This document shows, piece after piece, positions 12,401 to 24,330 of a DNA stretch of 64,000 nt; within the stretch, counting starts at the first letter, position 1, and every line of letters starts with the position of its first letter. The notes under the pieces were generated by a model. It had not been told where the DNA came from, did no database searches, and was given only the letters and a program-made list of their open reading frames with translations. Source of the DNA: Amblyornis subalaris (taxonomy: Eukaryota; Chordata; Aves; Passeriformes; Ptilonorhynchidae); the NCBI GenBank assembly GCA_018881555.1, contig JACAXG010000012.1, positions 10,946,181-11,010,180 on the forward strand. The letters are read 5' to 3'. A program made the translations under genes and the position numbers.

Positions 12401-15400
12401 CCCAAGAGAAATTTTAGATCTTTAGTTATCTTCCTCCACAATTCCAGCAATGTGGAACAGGTCTATTTTTCTTTCTCATTAGGAATCTAAGTGTCATAGC
12501 AATACTAATTTCTCCTTCAAATAACCCTCTGCAAAATCATGTTAGTTATTTGTTCAGAAAAGATGACACTAAAAAGCATGTCTGTCTTCATTAGTTTCTG
12601 CAGCAGTAAATTGTCATTCTAATATGAATAAAATACTTAAACTTTAAGCATGAGATTTTCAGACATTCTGTATTGGCTTAACTTCACTTTCCACTGATTT
12701 TTCAAAAAACAGAACTCTACTAAATGAAAACCTTAGTGACATCGAGGAATCCAAAATTATGACGTCCAAGAATAAGACCAGAGTCATTTGTAAATTGCAA
12801 ACCAGATTCTCGTACACTACAATTCAGTGATTCATTTTAGTGTTGTCTACAGTGAGTAACAGACTTAACAACATTCATAATATTAAACATTGGTTAGGTG
12901 ATTTCATGGGAAAGAGGTACTGATGGAGAGAAGGGTTAAAACCTTTACTGAATTTGGTCCCAGAACCAAGTTTTATATTAGTTCTGCTGAAAAGACAAAC
13001 GTGTTAGTTTGCTACAGGTATTCTAGCCTGTTTGTCTGCAGGAGTCTGCAGATATTGTTACAAGTGGAATGAACTGACCAAGTTTCTTCTCCTAGCCACC
13101 CATGACAAATGGTCAAAAAAAGGGATGTCCTGCAAGAGTCAGGTTTACCTGGTATGACCTTCTCTCATAAATAATGTCTTCAGGTGAAAAGATATTCTTT
13201 TGTTAGGACTGTCCCAAGTGAATAATTATCAATATCACATCAAATAACTACACCAGCCAGGGCTGCTCTTACTCACATGGTAGAAAGTGTGAGTTCCTCC
13301 TTTTTGCTGCAGAGGCTTTTGCTTTGCATTAAAACCCCTCCCATAATACAAGATTTTTACCAGGAAAGACTGAATAGCATGAGCTTAGTCTTTTGCTCAA
13401 CTGAGCTTAAATGTGGATCTCAAAATACACTACCAGCACCAAATTCGTTTAACCCAAGGCTCATTCAACTTGAAATAAGTCAAGTCACTGCACAGAGTCT
13501 AGTTCCAAAAAGATTTAAAAAAATAATCAAGCCTTTAAGAGTTTTTCATGTTAGCAATGAGTTGCAATGTGAGTGTTAGGAGGCTTTTAGAAGTGTTTCT
13601 TGGAGATAAAATTTGAATAATCAATGTGGTTTAATTTAAATAATTTATGCATAAAGCACTGCAGAGTTATAATTGTAATTACAGTGTTCAACTCAGTAGC
13701 AACGAGGTACATTTGAAGTTGGATTCTGATTGTACTGTATATCTTATGCTCCAAATTTCATTTTTTTTTTAACAAATCCTTTTGAGCACAAGGAGATGGC
13801 TCAGAGCTTCACAAAAGTTCCTGAGAGAAGTTATAGAGAGTTTCTTTGCTNCACATTTTTTATTATTATTTAAAGTCTGAAATCCAATCTTCCATGCTTC
13901 TGTGTCATGGTGATAAAGTAAAGGTGGCTGAAAGTGCCCCTGGTCAGAGAGGAAGGAAGTTTCTACTTTTCCTATGAAGGAGCAGCTGTTCCTATCAATA
14001 ATTTCCTGAAGCAATAGGCCTGGAGNGTAAACAATATTTTATATGGATGGCAGCAGAACAGATTACATTATTTCTGAAATTTTTGCACTTCACTGTGGAG
14101 AATGGATTAACCCTGCATGACATAAGAAATTCAAATCTTAGTTCCTTGAAATGAATTAAAGGGTTAAAGTATTGTAAGGAGTAAAAAATTTTTCTACAAC
14201 AGAATAATGTCATCTCAGTAATTTGGTTCAGAGAGAGAGAACAATGTAGCATTAGGAGCACTTCAGAAATTGCATATTGAAGCCTAAACAGGCAAGATTA
14301 ATATTAATACTGTATTTTTTCTGAACTGGTAACACATGCCCAGAGACAGGTAAGTATAAAAGGAAAACCCCTAATACAGGCATTGAGGATGTTGGACAAG
14401 TATGAGGGGAATGGACAACTGATACTTGTGTGCTTTTCCTAATTAGATATCAACTGCCAGCACTGGAGATTGAAGGCTCATTGTTACAATCTAGTAGGGC
14501 ATACCTGGTGTTGTTGGCAGTAAACTCTAAATAGGTAAGTAACGTTCAATTTCAAACACTAACTATGAACTCTAAGGTCACCAGATTTTAAGTCCCTTGA
14601 GCAATACTCCCAGAGGCCAAGCAGCAGGCAAGAGAGCACACTTATGGATTCCACTGCTCATCAGCAGGTCTCGCAAGAAGCACACAGGCTTCAGGCAGAA
14701 ACAGGGAGTTCCAAAGGTCAAATAAACAACCGTAAAATTTTCATAGCTGAATGTTGAATGTGCCCCTCAATGTCAGGAAGAGGTAAATTTTATACCTTAA
14801 TTTCTTGTCACAGAGAATAGGCTGCTCCACACCATCCTGCTGCTTGAAAAGCAGCTCTGGGAGGTAATGACANGAATCACTGGCTTACCCTCTTTGCAAG
14901 TGCTGTATTTTGCTCTTTCCACTTTGTCCAGTATTATGCGTGATGATGCATGATCACACTCATCCTTTACCCACCCACATCTATAAGTGCAAGGTCAGTA
15001 TATCTTTCCAAAATATGGATTAATGAGTAGTCTGTAAGGCGTTGTATCTTCAGAATATTTCATGTGAAAGAGGCAAGCTAAATTACCAAAGGAAAAACGA
15101 GAAAAAGAAGAAGCTACAATTATTTCAGTAGCCTCCTAAGAAGCTTATTTGAAAATGTTAGAACTAGTTAAACCAGATAGCTCCAGAAGCTTAATATTTC
15201 AGTTAAAGCATTAGAGGTTCACATATCTTCCTAGACAGGAAAACAACGTAAATGCAAGTTTCTTCTATGCTGCTATCATTATATGCTCCCAGCATGCATT
15301 AATAAAGGAGCTGTCATTATTCCAGCTAACCCCTAAGCTTCTAATCAGAAACTAAAACCCCNCCTTGATTTTATCTTCTCTTCAACACCTACACACTAGT

Positions 15401-16077
15401 GTAATTTTGTTTTATAACTGGAAGATAATCCATTTTCTGCTTTAAATGAGTTCTTGCAACACTAATTCTGAATCTGAGTTAGTAGGACCTTTCTTCTCCT
15501 TTATTTTGAGTGACAGCATTTCCTGGGATGGTGTGGGAAAGGCATTTTAAGCATCTTGAACAGACTAAAAAACCCCAAAGCCTCAATCTCCAATCAAAAG
15601 CCTGAAACTATGCTGAGATCAAATGATGCCATGAGACCATAAGCAGCAACTGCTCTTTGAGCACATTTTGGTTCTGTCACAGGGTACCTCTCTCTTTACT
15701 GGATGGCGCTACTTCCGAAGACAAGCCCNAGCCAGAAACCAGCTACAACCAGCCAGCCATTTAGGAATAAATGGGCTTCCCTTCCNGGAAGGCCTCTGCT
15801 TGCCACTTCACTACCCTGGTCAGAGCTGCAGAACTCACATGTAGAAGAACAATTACCATTATAAACAGTGTGGTGGGGTTACACTGAGACCATAAGCAAT
15901 GGAAATGGAGTCACCAAATCTGTATCACGTGTTTCCAATTACCAGGTCATGTAAAAGATGCAGCTCGAGTTACTTAAGCTATGCAAGCAGTGATTACCCA
16001 CAGGATGTATCCCGTGTTTGTTCTACGTATGTAGTACCTAACTCATACCCCATATTGAGGCCAGTAAGCTGAGTGTC
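9403..16077. other. Unique AT-rich non-coding DNA
   Basis: No gene or RNA gene was recognised. A perfect 7-bp inverted repeat, CCTGGGA and TCCCAGG, lies near 10024-10046. A TATAAAA (10500) followed 31 bp later by AATAAA (10531) resembles the promoter/polyadenylation spacing of an LTR, but no termini were found. The stretch around 15690-15830 is richer in GC and contains CCTTCCNGGAAGG, without other repeat evidence. The longest open frames are about 100 codons and look like chance. Confidence 0.55.
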
Positions 16078-16257
16078 ACAGGGCCCTGTTANGTTTGACA
16101 CCTTTATCAGTGACTCTGAGGTAACATAGCACACTGTCAAGTTTGCAGATGGCACCCTTCAACATGCTTGAAGGCAGGGCTGCTGCTTAGACAGACCTCC
16201 AAATACCTGAGGGATGGGAGAAAGAGGGATGTTGTGAAATTCAACAAAGACAAAAGC
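16078..16257 (+). mobile_element. CR1 LINE internal fragment, plus strand
   Basis: This 180-bp piece matches the reverse-transcriptase part of CR1 in sense orientation. It has a diverged FxxFINDL-like region (CACCTTTATCAGTGACTCTG), the CAAGTTTGCAGATG catalytic block, the CTTGAAGGCAGGGCTGCT segment (LEGR-A equivalent), and the later AAATTCAACAAAGACAAA (KFNKxK) block. The catalytic box reads FADG at 16142-16153, so one of the two essential aspartates is lost in addition to general decay. The piece stops abruptly at about 16257, where the 3' terminus of a minus-strand CR1 begins. Confidence 0.8.
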
Positions 16258-16897
16258 ATATCATAGGATCATCTAAGTTGGAAAAGACCTTTAAGATGAT
16301 CAATTCCAACCATTAACCAAGCAGTGCCTAGCCCACCACTAAACCCTGTCCTGAAGGGTCACATTTGACATGTCTTCAACATACCTCCAGGGATGGTGAC
16401 TCCACCACTCCCCTCTGCAGCCCATTCCAATGCTTGTCAACCCCTCGGGTGAAGAAATTTTTCCAAATATCCAAATGATACCTTTCTAAGACAGCTTGAA
16501 GCCATTTCTTATCATTTCTTTGTTGCNCAGGAGAAGAAACCAACACTTGCCTTGCTACAACCTCCTTTTGAGTTGTTGCAGAGAGTACTAAGGTCTTTCT
16601 TGAGCCTCCTTTTCTCCAGGACAAACACCCTCAGGTCCCTCAATTGCTTCTCCTAAGACATGCTCCATACCCTTCACCAGCTTCATTGCCCTCCTTTGGA
16701 CACACTCCAGCACCTCAATGTCTTTCTTGTAGTGAGGGACCCAAAAATAGACAGTAATTTAAAGTGTGGCCTCATGATCACTGCCCCAGTCCTGCTGGCC
16801 ACACAGTGATACAAGCCAGGATGCTGTTGGCCTTCTTGGCTACCTGGGCACACTGCTGGCTCAGTCAGCCAGCTGTCAACCAACTACTCCAGGATGT
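16258..16897 (-). mobile_element. CR1 LINE copy, 5'-truncated, minus strand
   Basis: The plus-strand start ATCATAGGATCATCTAAGTT is the reverse complement of a CR1 3' end. It is followed by the usual CR1 tail sequence (GGAAAAGACCTTTAAGATGA, AGCAGTGCCTAGCCCACCAC), the C-terminal ORF2 region with a PSLEV-like segment near 16376-16400, the TTTCTTGTAGTGAGG region, and the GCCACACAGTGATACAAGCC block. Similarity ends near 16890-16897, so about 640 bp of the element is present and the catalytic reverse-transcriptase core is missing. The open frames are interrupted. It abuts the plus-strand CR1 fragment at its 3' end, and no continuation of that fragment was recognised on the far side. Confidence 0.92.
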
Positions 16898-19800
16898 CAT
16901 GTTTAAGAAGAAAGTAGCAGCTAAATGCAGCCTGTTATTCCAAAATTAAAGTATTGTGAAGATCCAGATAATGAANCTGATAGACTCTTATTCCTAGAAT
17001 TTAATAAATTGAAATGGATAGATACTGTGCTTTTGATCTGAGATAAGAAGCTTTACCAAAGGAGCCAGTTTGATAAACAAGCAATCTGCGAGGTGTTAAA
17101 AAAGGGATTAAGCAAGTGAAACCTTCAGAAGCCATGCTTTGCTTCTTTAGTGGTCAAAATTACAGCTGCTGTAAGCTTTATACCTTCAAGCTTCTCTCAA
17201 ATCACTATGAACGCACACACACACCAGGTAACCAGTCATTTCAAAAAATACAGCTCAATTTATAGATTAATTTTCATTAGGACTGCACCTACGTGTTTGG
17301 TTTTGCTAAAGCAAACCAGCACCAGTCTGCAAACACTAGCAAGTTGTGTCACACTGAGAAGTAAAGAATGCCAGAGGAAAAAAAAAAAATCCTGCTGCTT
17401 CAAAACCTGCAGTCCTTAGTTTGGAGTTCCAATTGATTTGCACCATGTTTTTCTGGCAATCGTTCAAGATTAACAGATAGAGAATCTAGTAATATTAGGT
17501 TAGTGGGGAAAAAATATTTGATTTTTTTCTAGATGCCACTGTTTAAATGTAAAATTTTACTTCTCTATTTCCCAGCATAGAAATAGTTAAGGTTTAGAAT
17601 CTGAAATTAAGGCAGAACAAAATAAGTTAAAAACTAAGACCAATTATACAAGATTTTGTACCACTTTAACTCAGTTGCTTTTTAAGCTTATTTAAATTTT
17701 AAATCTGCCTTAAAAAACCAGTGTCTGGCAAGTCCAAAATCATTATCCCTCATTAAAAAAAGCAAAATATTCCCTCTCAAGACATACATCTCATAGATTG
17801 TTTGAAAAAACCCACCCATAAAAAAAAACCCAAACCAAACTGCCAAAAGCCCCAGTACCATGCGGTTAAGCCTGAGACAACCTGGCTCCCTTCCCTGCAG
17901 AAAATCCAGATCACATTGTCCCATAGAAGAGTTTGCATGCAAAATAAATCTCTAGAATGAGATGTGTGATAACAAACAAAACTATTCCAAACTCCATACT
18001 GGTTTTGGGTTTTTTTTCACCACTCTAAAAACAATATTGCTTGTGCAGTCTGTGGTGATGCAAGGATTCAGGTGTGACTTAGTGTCCCCTGCCAATCCAA
18101 GCAGCCATGGCCATTCAGTAATTTTACCAGGCTTCTGTGAAAGTGCCTGAAACAACACTCATGCTGTAATAAAAAAACAGCCACCAGAAAATGCACCCAA
18201 ACCTCCAGCTTTAACTAGCTGCAGTAGCCCATGGATCAATCAAAACAGGGAACAACTACACTGACAAATTGAAATGAAAATTTAAGGAAAAAAAAAAAAA
18301 GGAGGGGGAAGCATGCACACAGATTCATGCTGGCACATCAATTACACGAGAGACTGTCTGAAGCTCAACTTGCTCATCTGAATATTTCTATCCACCTGAC
18401 CTATTGTACTACATGCCAAAGTTGGGGCAGATGGGATATGGTTAAAAAGTATATTAAAGAACCTGACAACTGTGAACAGGATATAAATTCAAGGGTTCAG
18501 ATTACCTGTAGCATGCCTCTCAGAGCAAAGACCTTGTTTTTAATAGTACATACACTATGTTCATCCCACAGCAGGCAGATGTCTCTTATAACTGATGTCT
18601 AAGGTGGCAGCCATGGATGCCATTTTTCCAATCATTTTCCAAACTTCCCTGTTTAATGAGGTGAGCTGCACAATGGCAGTTTGTTTACCCGCTGGCAAAC
18701 CTTTTCTTTGAAGGGTCACTGCTCTTAATTATAGTGTCACCTGTGTACTGCTTTGCTTTTAGGCCTGTCAAGATTTCCATTATAAACCCATTTCTGGATG
18801 TTTATTCTGTAATACCCTTCAAGTCCACTGTGGGTTGAAGCATGGCTCACAAGGTCTTAGCAAGTATTTTTTCTAAGTAATCATGGTTCTCTTGTTCCAT
18901 CCCCAATAACTTAGGAATGTCTCTTTCTGATGCTTCTTTATGGGAAGGTTATACCTACTTTTTCCTAAGGAAACAAACATTTTGCAGGTAAGAAAGTCTC
19001 AAACAGAGAAAATGTATAATAATCTTACAAAAAATATCAGTCTGTNCCCAAAAACCCCGGAGTTTGATATTTTGCCATCTTAAATTTATTTCATCAGTTG
19101 GAAGGAGTTGCTTTTCTGCCTTGGCTCACCATCATTGCTGTATGATATTAACTTTTTGTTTTTTTCTTCACATATCTTGCCTATTATCACAGGTCTGTCG
19201 GCATTTTCTTTATTCTGAAGTCAGGAGACGCTACTGTTGAAGAGAGACTACACTAAAGCACATAGATTACCTGCTTCATGTTTCGGGTTATATGTAACAT
19301 TGCAGAGAATAGAATGGAAGGTAACCTCTATATGTTCTCTCACCTGGAACACGAGAAAAAAATACCCAAAGAGAAAAAATAGCAAAGCTATTCACCTGCT
19401 GTTCAGCCTGGGTAACATATACAAAGACTAGACCAGCCTGTCACAATGCCAGTGATGTGACTGACCAAATGGTCCAAGGAGGAGAAATCCAGCAGAGAAG
19501 CAATGAGCACAATCAGCAATAAGCAAGTAGACGCTGGAAAGAGACTCGTGTGCAGTGCTACCTGTGGCTGAGAAACAAGTGATATGTGAAAGGTACTCAC
19601 TTTTTTTTGTGGGAACACAGGCTAAGTTTCAACTCTCACAGCTGCACTTGCCACAACACACTGGAATCTTGCAGGACAAGTAGCAGTAAGACCACAAGCA
19701 CAATTTGGTGCACAGTCACAGGCCCTTTACATATCAGGTTCATGAACCCTTATCAAACCTCAGCATAATGAACTGAGGTTGTTGAACTACCTATCTGATG

Positions 19801-20878
19801 TACCAGCCTCTGTTGTAGACTGAAGCTCTCAAGGTAATGCAAAACCAAACAACAAGTCCACAGAAGAAACTAATGCTTTGGAATGGAGTTCAGAGTTTCT
19901 GCTTTGTCATTAAGGTGGTACCTGCTGTGACAAGAGATACTTGCAAAAAGAGTTCCTGCAGCCAGAGTAATTGCTGTGTTCATTTACACAGCAAAAGTGG
20001 GAAGGCAAGAAAGTGTTTGTACCAGCACTGATAGTTACAGCTGGTGCACCCTGCTTTCCTTCCACAATGTTACACCTTTCTGAAATGCAGAAGTGTTTTT
20101 GTATTTTCTAATCTACTTCTAGTCANGCACTTTCAAATCCCTAATGAGTCTCCATTTTGATCACAGATAAAGGCAACAAAAAGGACTGAGTTGTGAAAGA
20201 CACTGTGTATTCCTTAACACAGCTACACGAAACCTTTTGTGTTAGCTGTGACCCTGTTTGAAAGAGTTATCCACTAGCTGGGAACAGAAGCATTCTACCT
20301 TCAAAGTTTCCATCCTTTCCTTTTGGTATGATCATCTCAATAAGAGAATCTTGCTTTGGATCCAAAATGGATAATTCAATAAATCATTCTCATTCAAGTA
20401 AGTGGAACCACAACAGCAGATTTAGAATAACAATGATAAATACACAGAATTTCTCGTGTTTGACTGATAAAGATGTTCAAATCTAACTCTTCTTCCCATA
20501 TAGGAAGAGGTTATTGTCTTCTGATATGTAAACAAAGTTAAACTTCAGTACTGTCCAGATCCCAAAAACTTTGAGGCTTGAGAAGTGACATATTAATTAC
20601 TACAAATAAAGCACAAATCTAATTACTTCTTGGACAGATATTAGTTTCCCTTAGGCATTAGGAATCTGTTTTTCTTGTTTGAATACTAAATGTCTAAGTA
20701 AGAAAGAAATAAAACCCTTTTTGATTTTTTAAAGTCCCTCAAACTCCAAAAACCCTACAGAAATAATAATCTATGTTCATTATTTTTAGTTACCCATCAC
20801 AAATCGTTACCATGAGTCTTAATGCCCTCCAAGTTGCCTGTTTAGTTGGATTGTTTTGCTTGGGTTTTGGGGCATTTT
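16898..20878. other. Unique AT-rich non-coding DNA
   Basis: No gene, RNA gene or clear mobile element was seen. It contains A-tract/C-tract motifs at 17820 and, in reverse orientation, at 18003, plus the A13 homopolymer at 18288-18300. Open frames are below 100 codons and unremarkable. Confidence 0.6.
18288..18300 (+). repeat. A13 homopolymer
   Basis: Thirteen consecutive A bases are followed by a G-rich run (GGAGGGGG). No processed pseudogene or SINE body was recognised upstream, so it is treated as a simple repeat. Confidence 0.9.
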
Positions 20879-20909
20879 TGTGTGTGTGTGTGTGTCTTTT
20901 TTTTTTTTT
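20879..20909 (+). repeat. (TG)n microsatellite followed by a T-run
   Basis: About eight TG units at 20879-20895 run into a C and then about 13 T bases. This is a simple repeat likely to vary in length between individuals. Confidence 0.93.
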
Positions 20910-23379
20910 AAATATTCTCTGCATGCATGCAGGAACTTACACATCACAAAAATTAATTTAGCATAGGTTTGTACATAAGTGAACCAACCTCACACAACCA
21001 CAAAGACTTGCGCATGTAAAAATGAGANGCAGTTCTTACAACTCTGATTAAAAAAAGCATGCACAAATGTGTGGATGCATGTAAAAGAGACAAAATGTCT
21101 TCCAGGCCTAAGCTGCAACTGCTTTTTCACTTTCAGTAGAGCACCAAAAATTAACAAATGAATTTGTGCCATATTCAAAATGCCACAGAAACTATTTAAC
21201 ACACAAAACTTTTTCCAGGAATAGAAAACATCTCCTCAAAAGTGACACTGAAACTAACATAGAATAANTAGCTTTTTGATCTCCTCATTTCAGATTTGCA
21301 ACCAAGAAGAAGGAAAGCTGCATCTTCCCTTGCTCTGAATTCAGCTTTGCTGTCCCCTGTTACTTCATCTCATCTCAAGGATGAGATGAGAAATTATTAA
21401 GGCCAAATCCAAAATCTAGATAGGAAAAGTGGCCAAAAATACCATCAAGCCATAAATACCCTAAAGAACTGATACACTGTAATAAATTTGCTTTTCTCTT
21501 AACTTTGAGGTGCTGCAATGCAGAATTTCCAAGTGTGACAGGATAATGAAAAAGTTATATNACACCCACTACCATGCTTTTTACTACTTCAGATAAAAAA
21601 CACTCCTTTCTTTTCCCCCTAGGATTGCCTGAGATACAAGGTGCTTGTCTTTAATTTGATGCCACTATCATCAAGCTTTCAGCAGTCTTGATAGTCTCAG
21701 TGGCTTTCTCTTTGCCCTGTATCTCTTCAGAAATTACCGTAGCACCATAAACCATAAATCACCCTTAAAGGTGACCTCCAAAAGAAAGAAAGGGCTTATT
21801 TCCTGTTGTTACAGATTAAGAGATAAAGAAAAAACTCTGAGCAGTTCTGAATTGAATATTTTGGTTAATATTTGGTATTTGTGTTAGTATTTTGTTATTT
21901 TGGCTGTAAAATTTATTTACCACTACCTTTATCCTCCTTAATTTTCTCATGTAACTCCCATATGTTTTTTCTCAACTTTCTATGCCAAATTTAATTGTAA
22001 TAAAGGGGCAAGTGAGTTGCAGCAAATAAATCAAATTTCTGGTGACAGTTCAGGATATGTATGCAAACATGACATACAAACCAAATCAGATCCCCATCCT
22101 CCCCCCCACCCTTTGCTTTTTTAAGGTGAGCTAAAACTAGNACTAATCACCACTCTAAGAGAAGGCACCCACTATTTTCTTCACTCAGGGTATCTCTAGA
22201 TGAGGCCGGGGACACCCTGTATTGGAATAATTAGAGATGATTGCTCTCAGCTGTCCAAGAGCAGAATTCTGGGCTTGCTGCATTCAGGTGAAGTGATCCC
22301 AATCAGGTGTAGGAGAAAAAGGGTTCTGAACTGCAGTGACTGACATTTCTTCCAGCTCTCTCATGGAAGAGGGAACAAAGACCATTGCAAAGCCTCTGGT
22401 AGCTGGCGACAACATATACAGCATTTTGCACATCTACAGGCTCACCACTCACTGGCATCACAGCCTTCAAACCAGGCACTGGTAAACACATAAATTCAAA
22501 AGTTGCAGCACTCCCAGTGGAAAGTAGGAGCACAGTGAACTCTTCCAGCTCCTGGCAGGGCAGAAAACATCCCTGCTTTTGTCATATGTCATATTCTACT
22601 ACATCTCTATTTGACTACATAGTTACCAGAAAACTCTGGGATTGTATATCAGAAACACACAAATATAGATTGTAAGTAGACAGGTTAAAATTTATACTGT
22701 TTTTCAGCATCCAGTGTCCTTTCTGGAAGTCATCTGAATGACATTCAATGGCTAAAAATAATGCTTAACCTTTTTGCAAGGTACTATATTTCATTTTAAC
22801 AATTCAGAATTATAATAAATCAGTTAATAAATTAACTCAGAGTACTTCTTATTGGTTTATGTATTCAATTGATTTTTACACATATTATGTAAAATACATG
22901 TATATACAATACAATCAAATGCTTTGAGAAATTGACTGCAGCATTCCTATTGACTTCTAATTTCAATCAAGTCCCATCATTATTTATAAGTGGCTGTTTG
23001 AATCCTTCATTGCTGGAACATTAACATGTACAAGCAGAAACACAAATATTAGCAAAAAAAGGACACATTTTAGAGTTGTTATAATCCAAGGAATTGGAGC
23101 CAAGTATAATCTTCACCGTCACCTGTGCCATCAGGTTTCCAAACAATCCTTAAAAAAGTAACAGCCTAAGATAGTCCCTTGCTCAGGCTCTGGAAGTATT
23201 GCATCAACATTGAATCATTCCTTACCTTTTTGTTTCCTCCAAAGAAACTGCATTTCATCACCACCATTTGATATGCATTTGCAACAAGTAAACTGAGTCT
23301 TAGTAGTATCTGAAGAGTCTTGATGTGCTTTCGAGCTATAGTTGTATCATGTTTACAAGAGTTATGCTTTTCAGGGAAA
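20910..23379. other. Unique AT-rich non-coding DNA
   Basis: No gene was recognised. It includes the hairpin at 21368-21391. The block 22741-23060 is very AT-rich with many AATTA, ATTAAT and TTAATAAAT-type motifs, a composition common in conserved non-coding elements; conservation cannot be tested from this sequence. Confidence 0.55.
21368..21391. repeat. Perfect 10-bp inverted repeat (hairpin)
   Basis: Arms TCTCATCTCA (21368-21377) and TGAGATGAGA (21382-21391) pair perfectly around the 4-base loop AGGA. No flanking gene or terminator role is apparent. Confidence 0.88.
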
Positions 23380-24330
23380 GAAACAAACAAGGCACGGGAA
23401 ACTCACCAGCCACAGCATCTCCTTGAAGTTGCCACCAGCATTCCCACTTTTTCCCGCCTGGCTCCTGTCATTGGACATACAGATACTTCAACCAGCTGGG
23501 ACAAGGACTTAGCCGGCCTGGTAGTTCCCTCTGAAACTGCTGGTTCCCCTCAGCCTCCCATCTTGCTGCCTTTTTCACACCTTTTCTTGAGGCTTTTTTT
23601 CCAGCCCAACCCTCACCTGCACTTTCCCTCGAGGCCCCTCATGCCCTCACTCTGAGGTGCGCAGGGTCGCACAGCCCAGCCCTGTTCTGTTCTCTGGGCT
23701 GGCCCCAGCACAGGAGGGGACTCTGCTCTCCCTGCTGCTCTGGGGGCCCCCCCAAATCACACAGAAGGGTTATCCCCCCCTGCTTACTTATGCTTTAATG
23801 CTGCCCCCGTCTCTCTGGCAACCTGGCTGAGGGGCTGGCCCCAAGCACGTCTAACACCCCATGGCAGGACCCGGCCCACAGCACAAAGGCTCTGCACCCC
23901 CAGCACCGCCTTACCTGTGCACACACCTTCGCCGGTAACTCTGCCACACGGAGGTAACACAGCCCAGACCATACACCCCCCACAGAGGCATTTCCACAGC
24001 ACCCGCACCTGCACCTGACCACCGCCCAGGAGAGGGGCTCCGTGCCCCTCCTGAAATAACCACGCCGCCCCGCCTGCCTCCTCCCAGCGCCTTCTCCTGC
24101 TCATCAGCCTCAGCTGTGCGGGGAGCCTCGGCCCGGCAGCTCCCAGGGACTGCCACCACAGGTGCAGCCAGAGGCACCTGCCCAGCCTAAATGATAAGGG
24201 CCGAGGAGGAGGGAATTAATGTAATGACCAACGGCGTTTCCACAGGCTGGGATTCTTTCATCTGGCCCGTTACGGTGTGAGTGCTGACAGGGGCTCTCTC
24301 TGCAGGCTAGAAGGGGTTTACTCTATTTTG
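23380..24330. other. GC-rich island with CpGs and a splice-donor-like site
   Basis: This block stands out from AT-rich surroundings. Sampled 60-base lines have 62% GC (23881-23940) and 73% GC (24121-24180), and roughly 20 CpG dinucleotides fall within 23890-24290. On the minus strand a good 5' splice-site match, CACAG then GTAAGG, lies at 23914/23915, downstream of the most CpG-rich part. Overlapping open frames of 75-106 codons exist on the minus strand, including one starting with ATG at 24104, but they show no recognisable domain and long frames are expected in GC-rich DNA. It could be a promoter or first exon of an unannotated, possibly non-coding, transcript running leftward, or simply a local GC-rich segment. 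Confidence 0.45.

Noticed and set aside
15690..15830. Possible LTR or SINE (GC-richer segment with AATAAA and CCTTCCNGGAAGG)
   Set aside because: No TG...CA termini, no target duplication and no recognisable promoter order.
20773..20961. 62-codon hydrophobic frame that looks like a membrane peptide
   Set aside because: Its hydrophobic and Cys-Val run is the translated TG microsatellite and T-run.
23784..24177. Overlapping minus-strand frames in the GC-rich island as a protein-coding gene
   Set aside because: Several frames are open at once, as expected from few stop codons in GC-rich DNA; one begins at GTG; products are Gly/Arg/Cys-rich without a domain.
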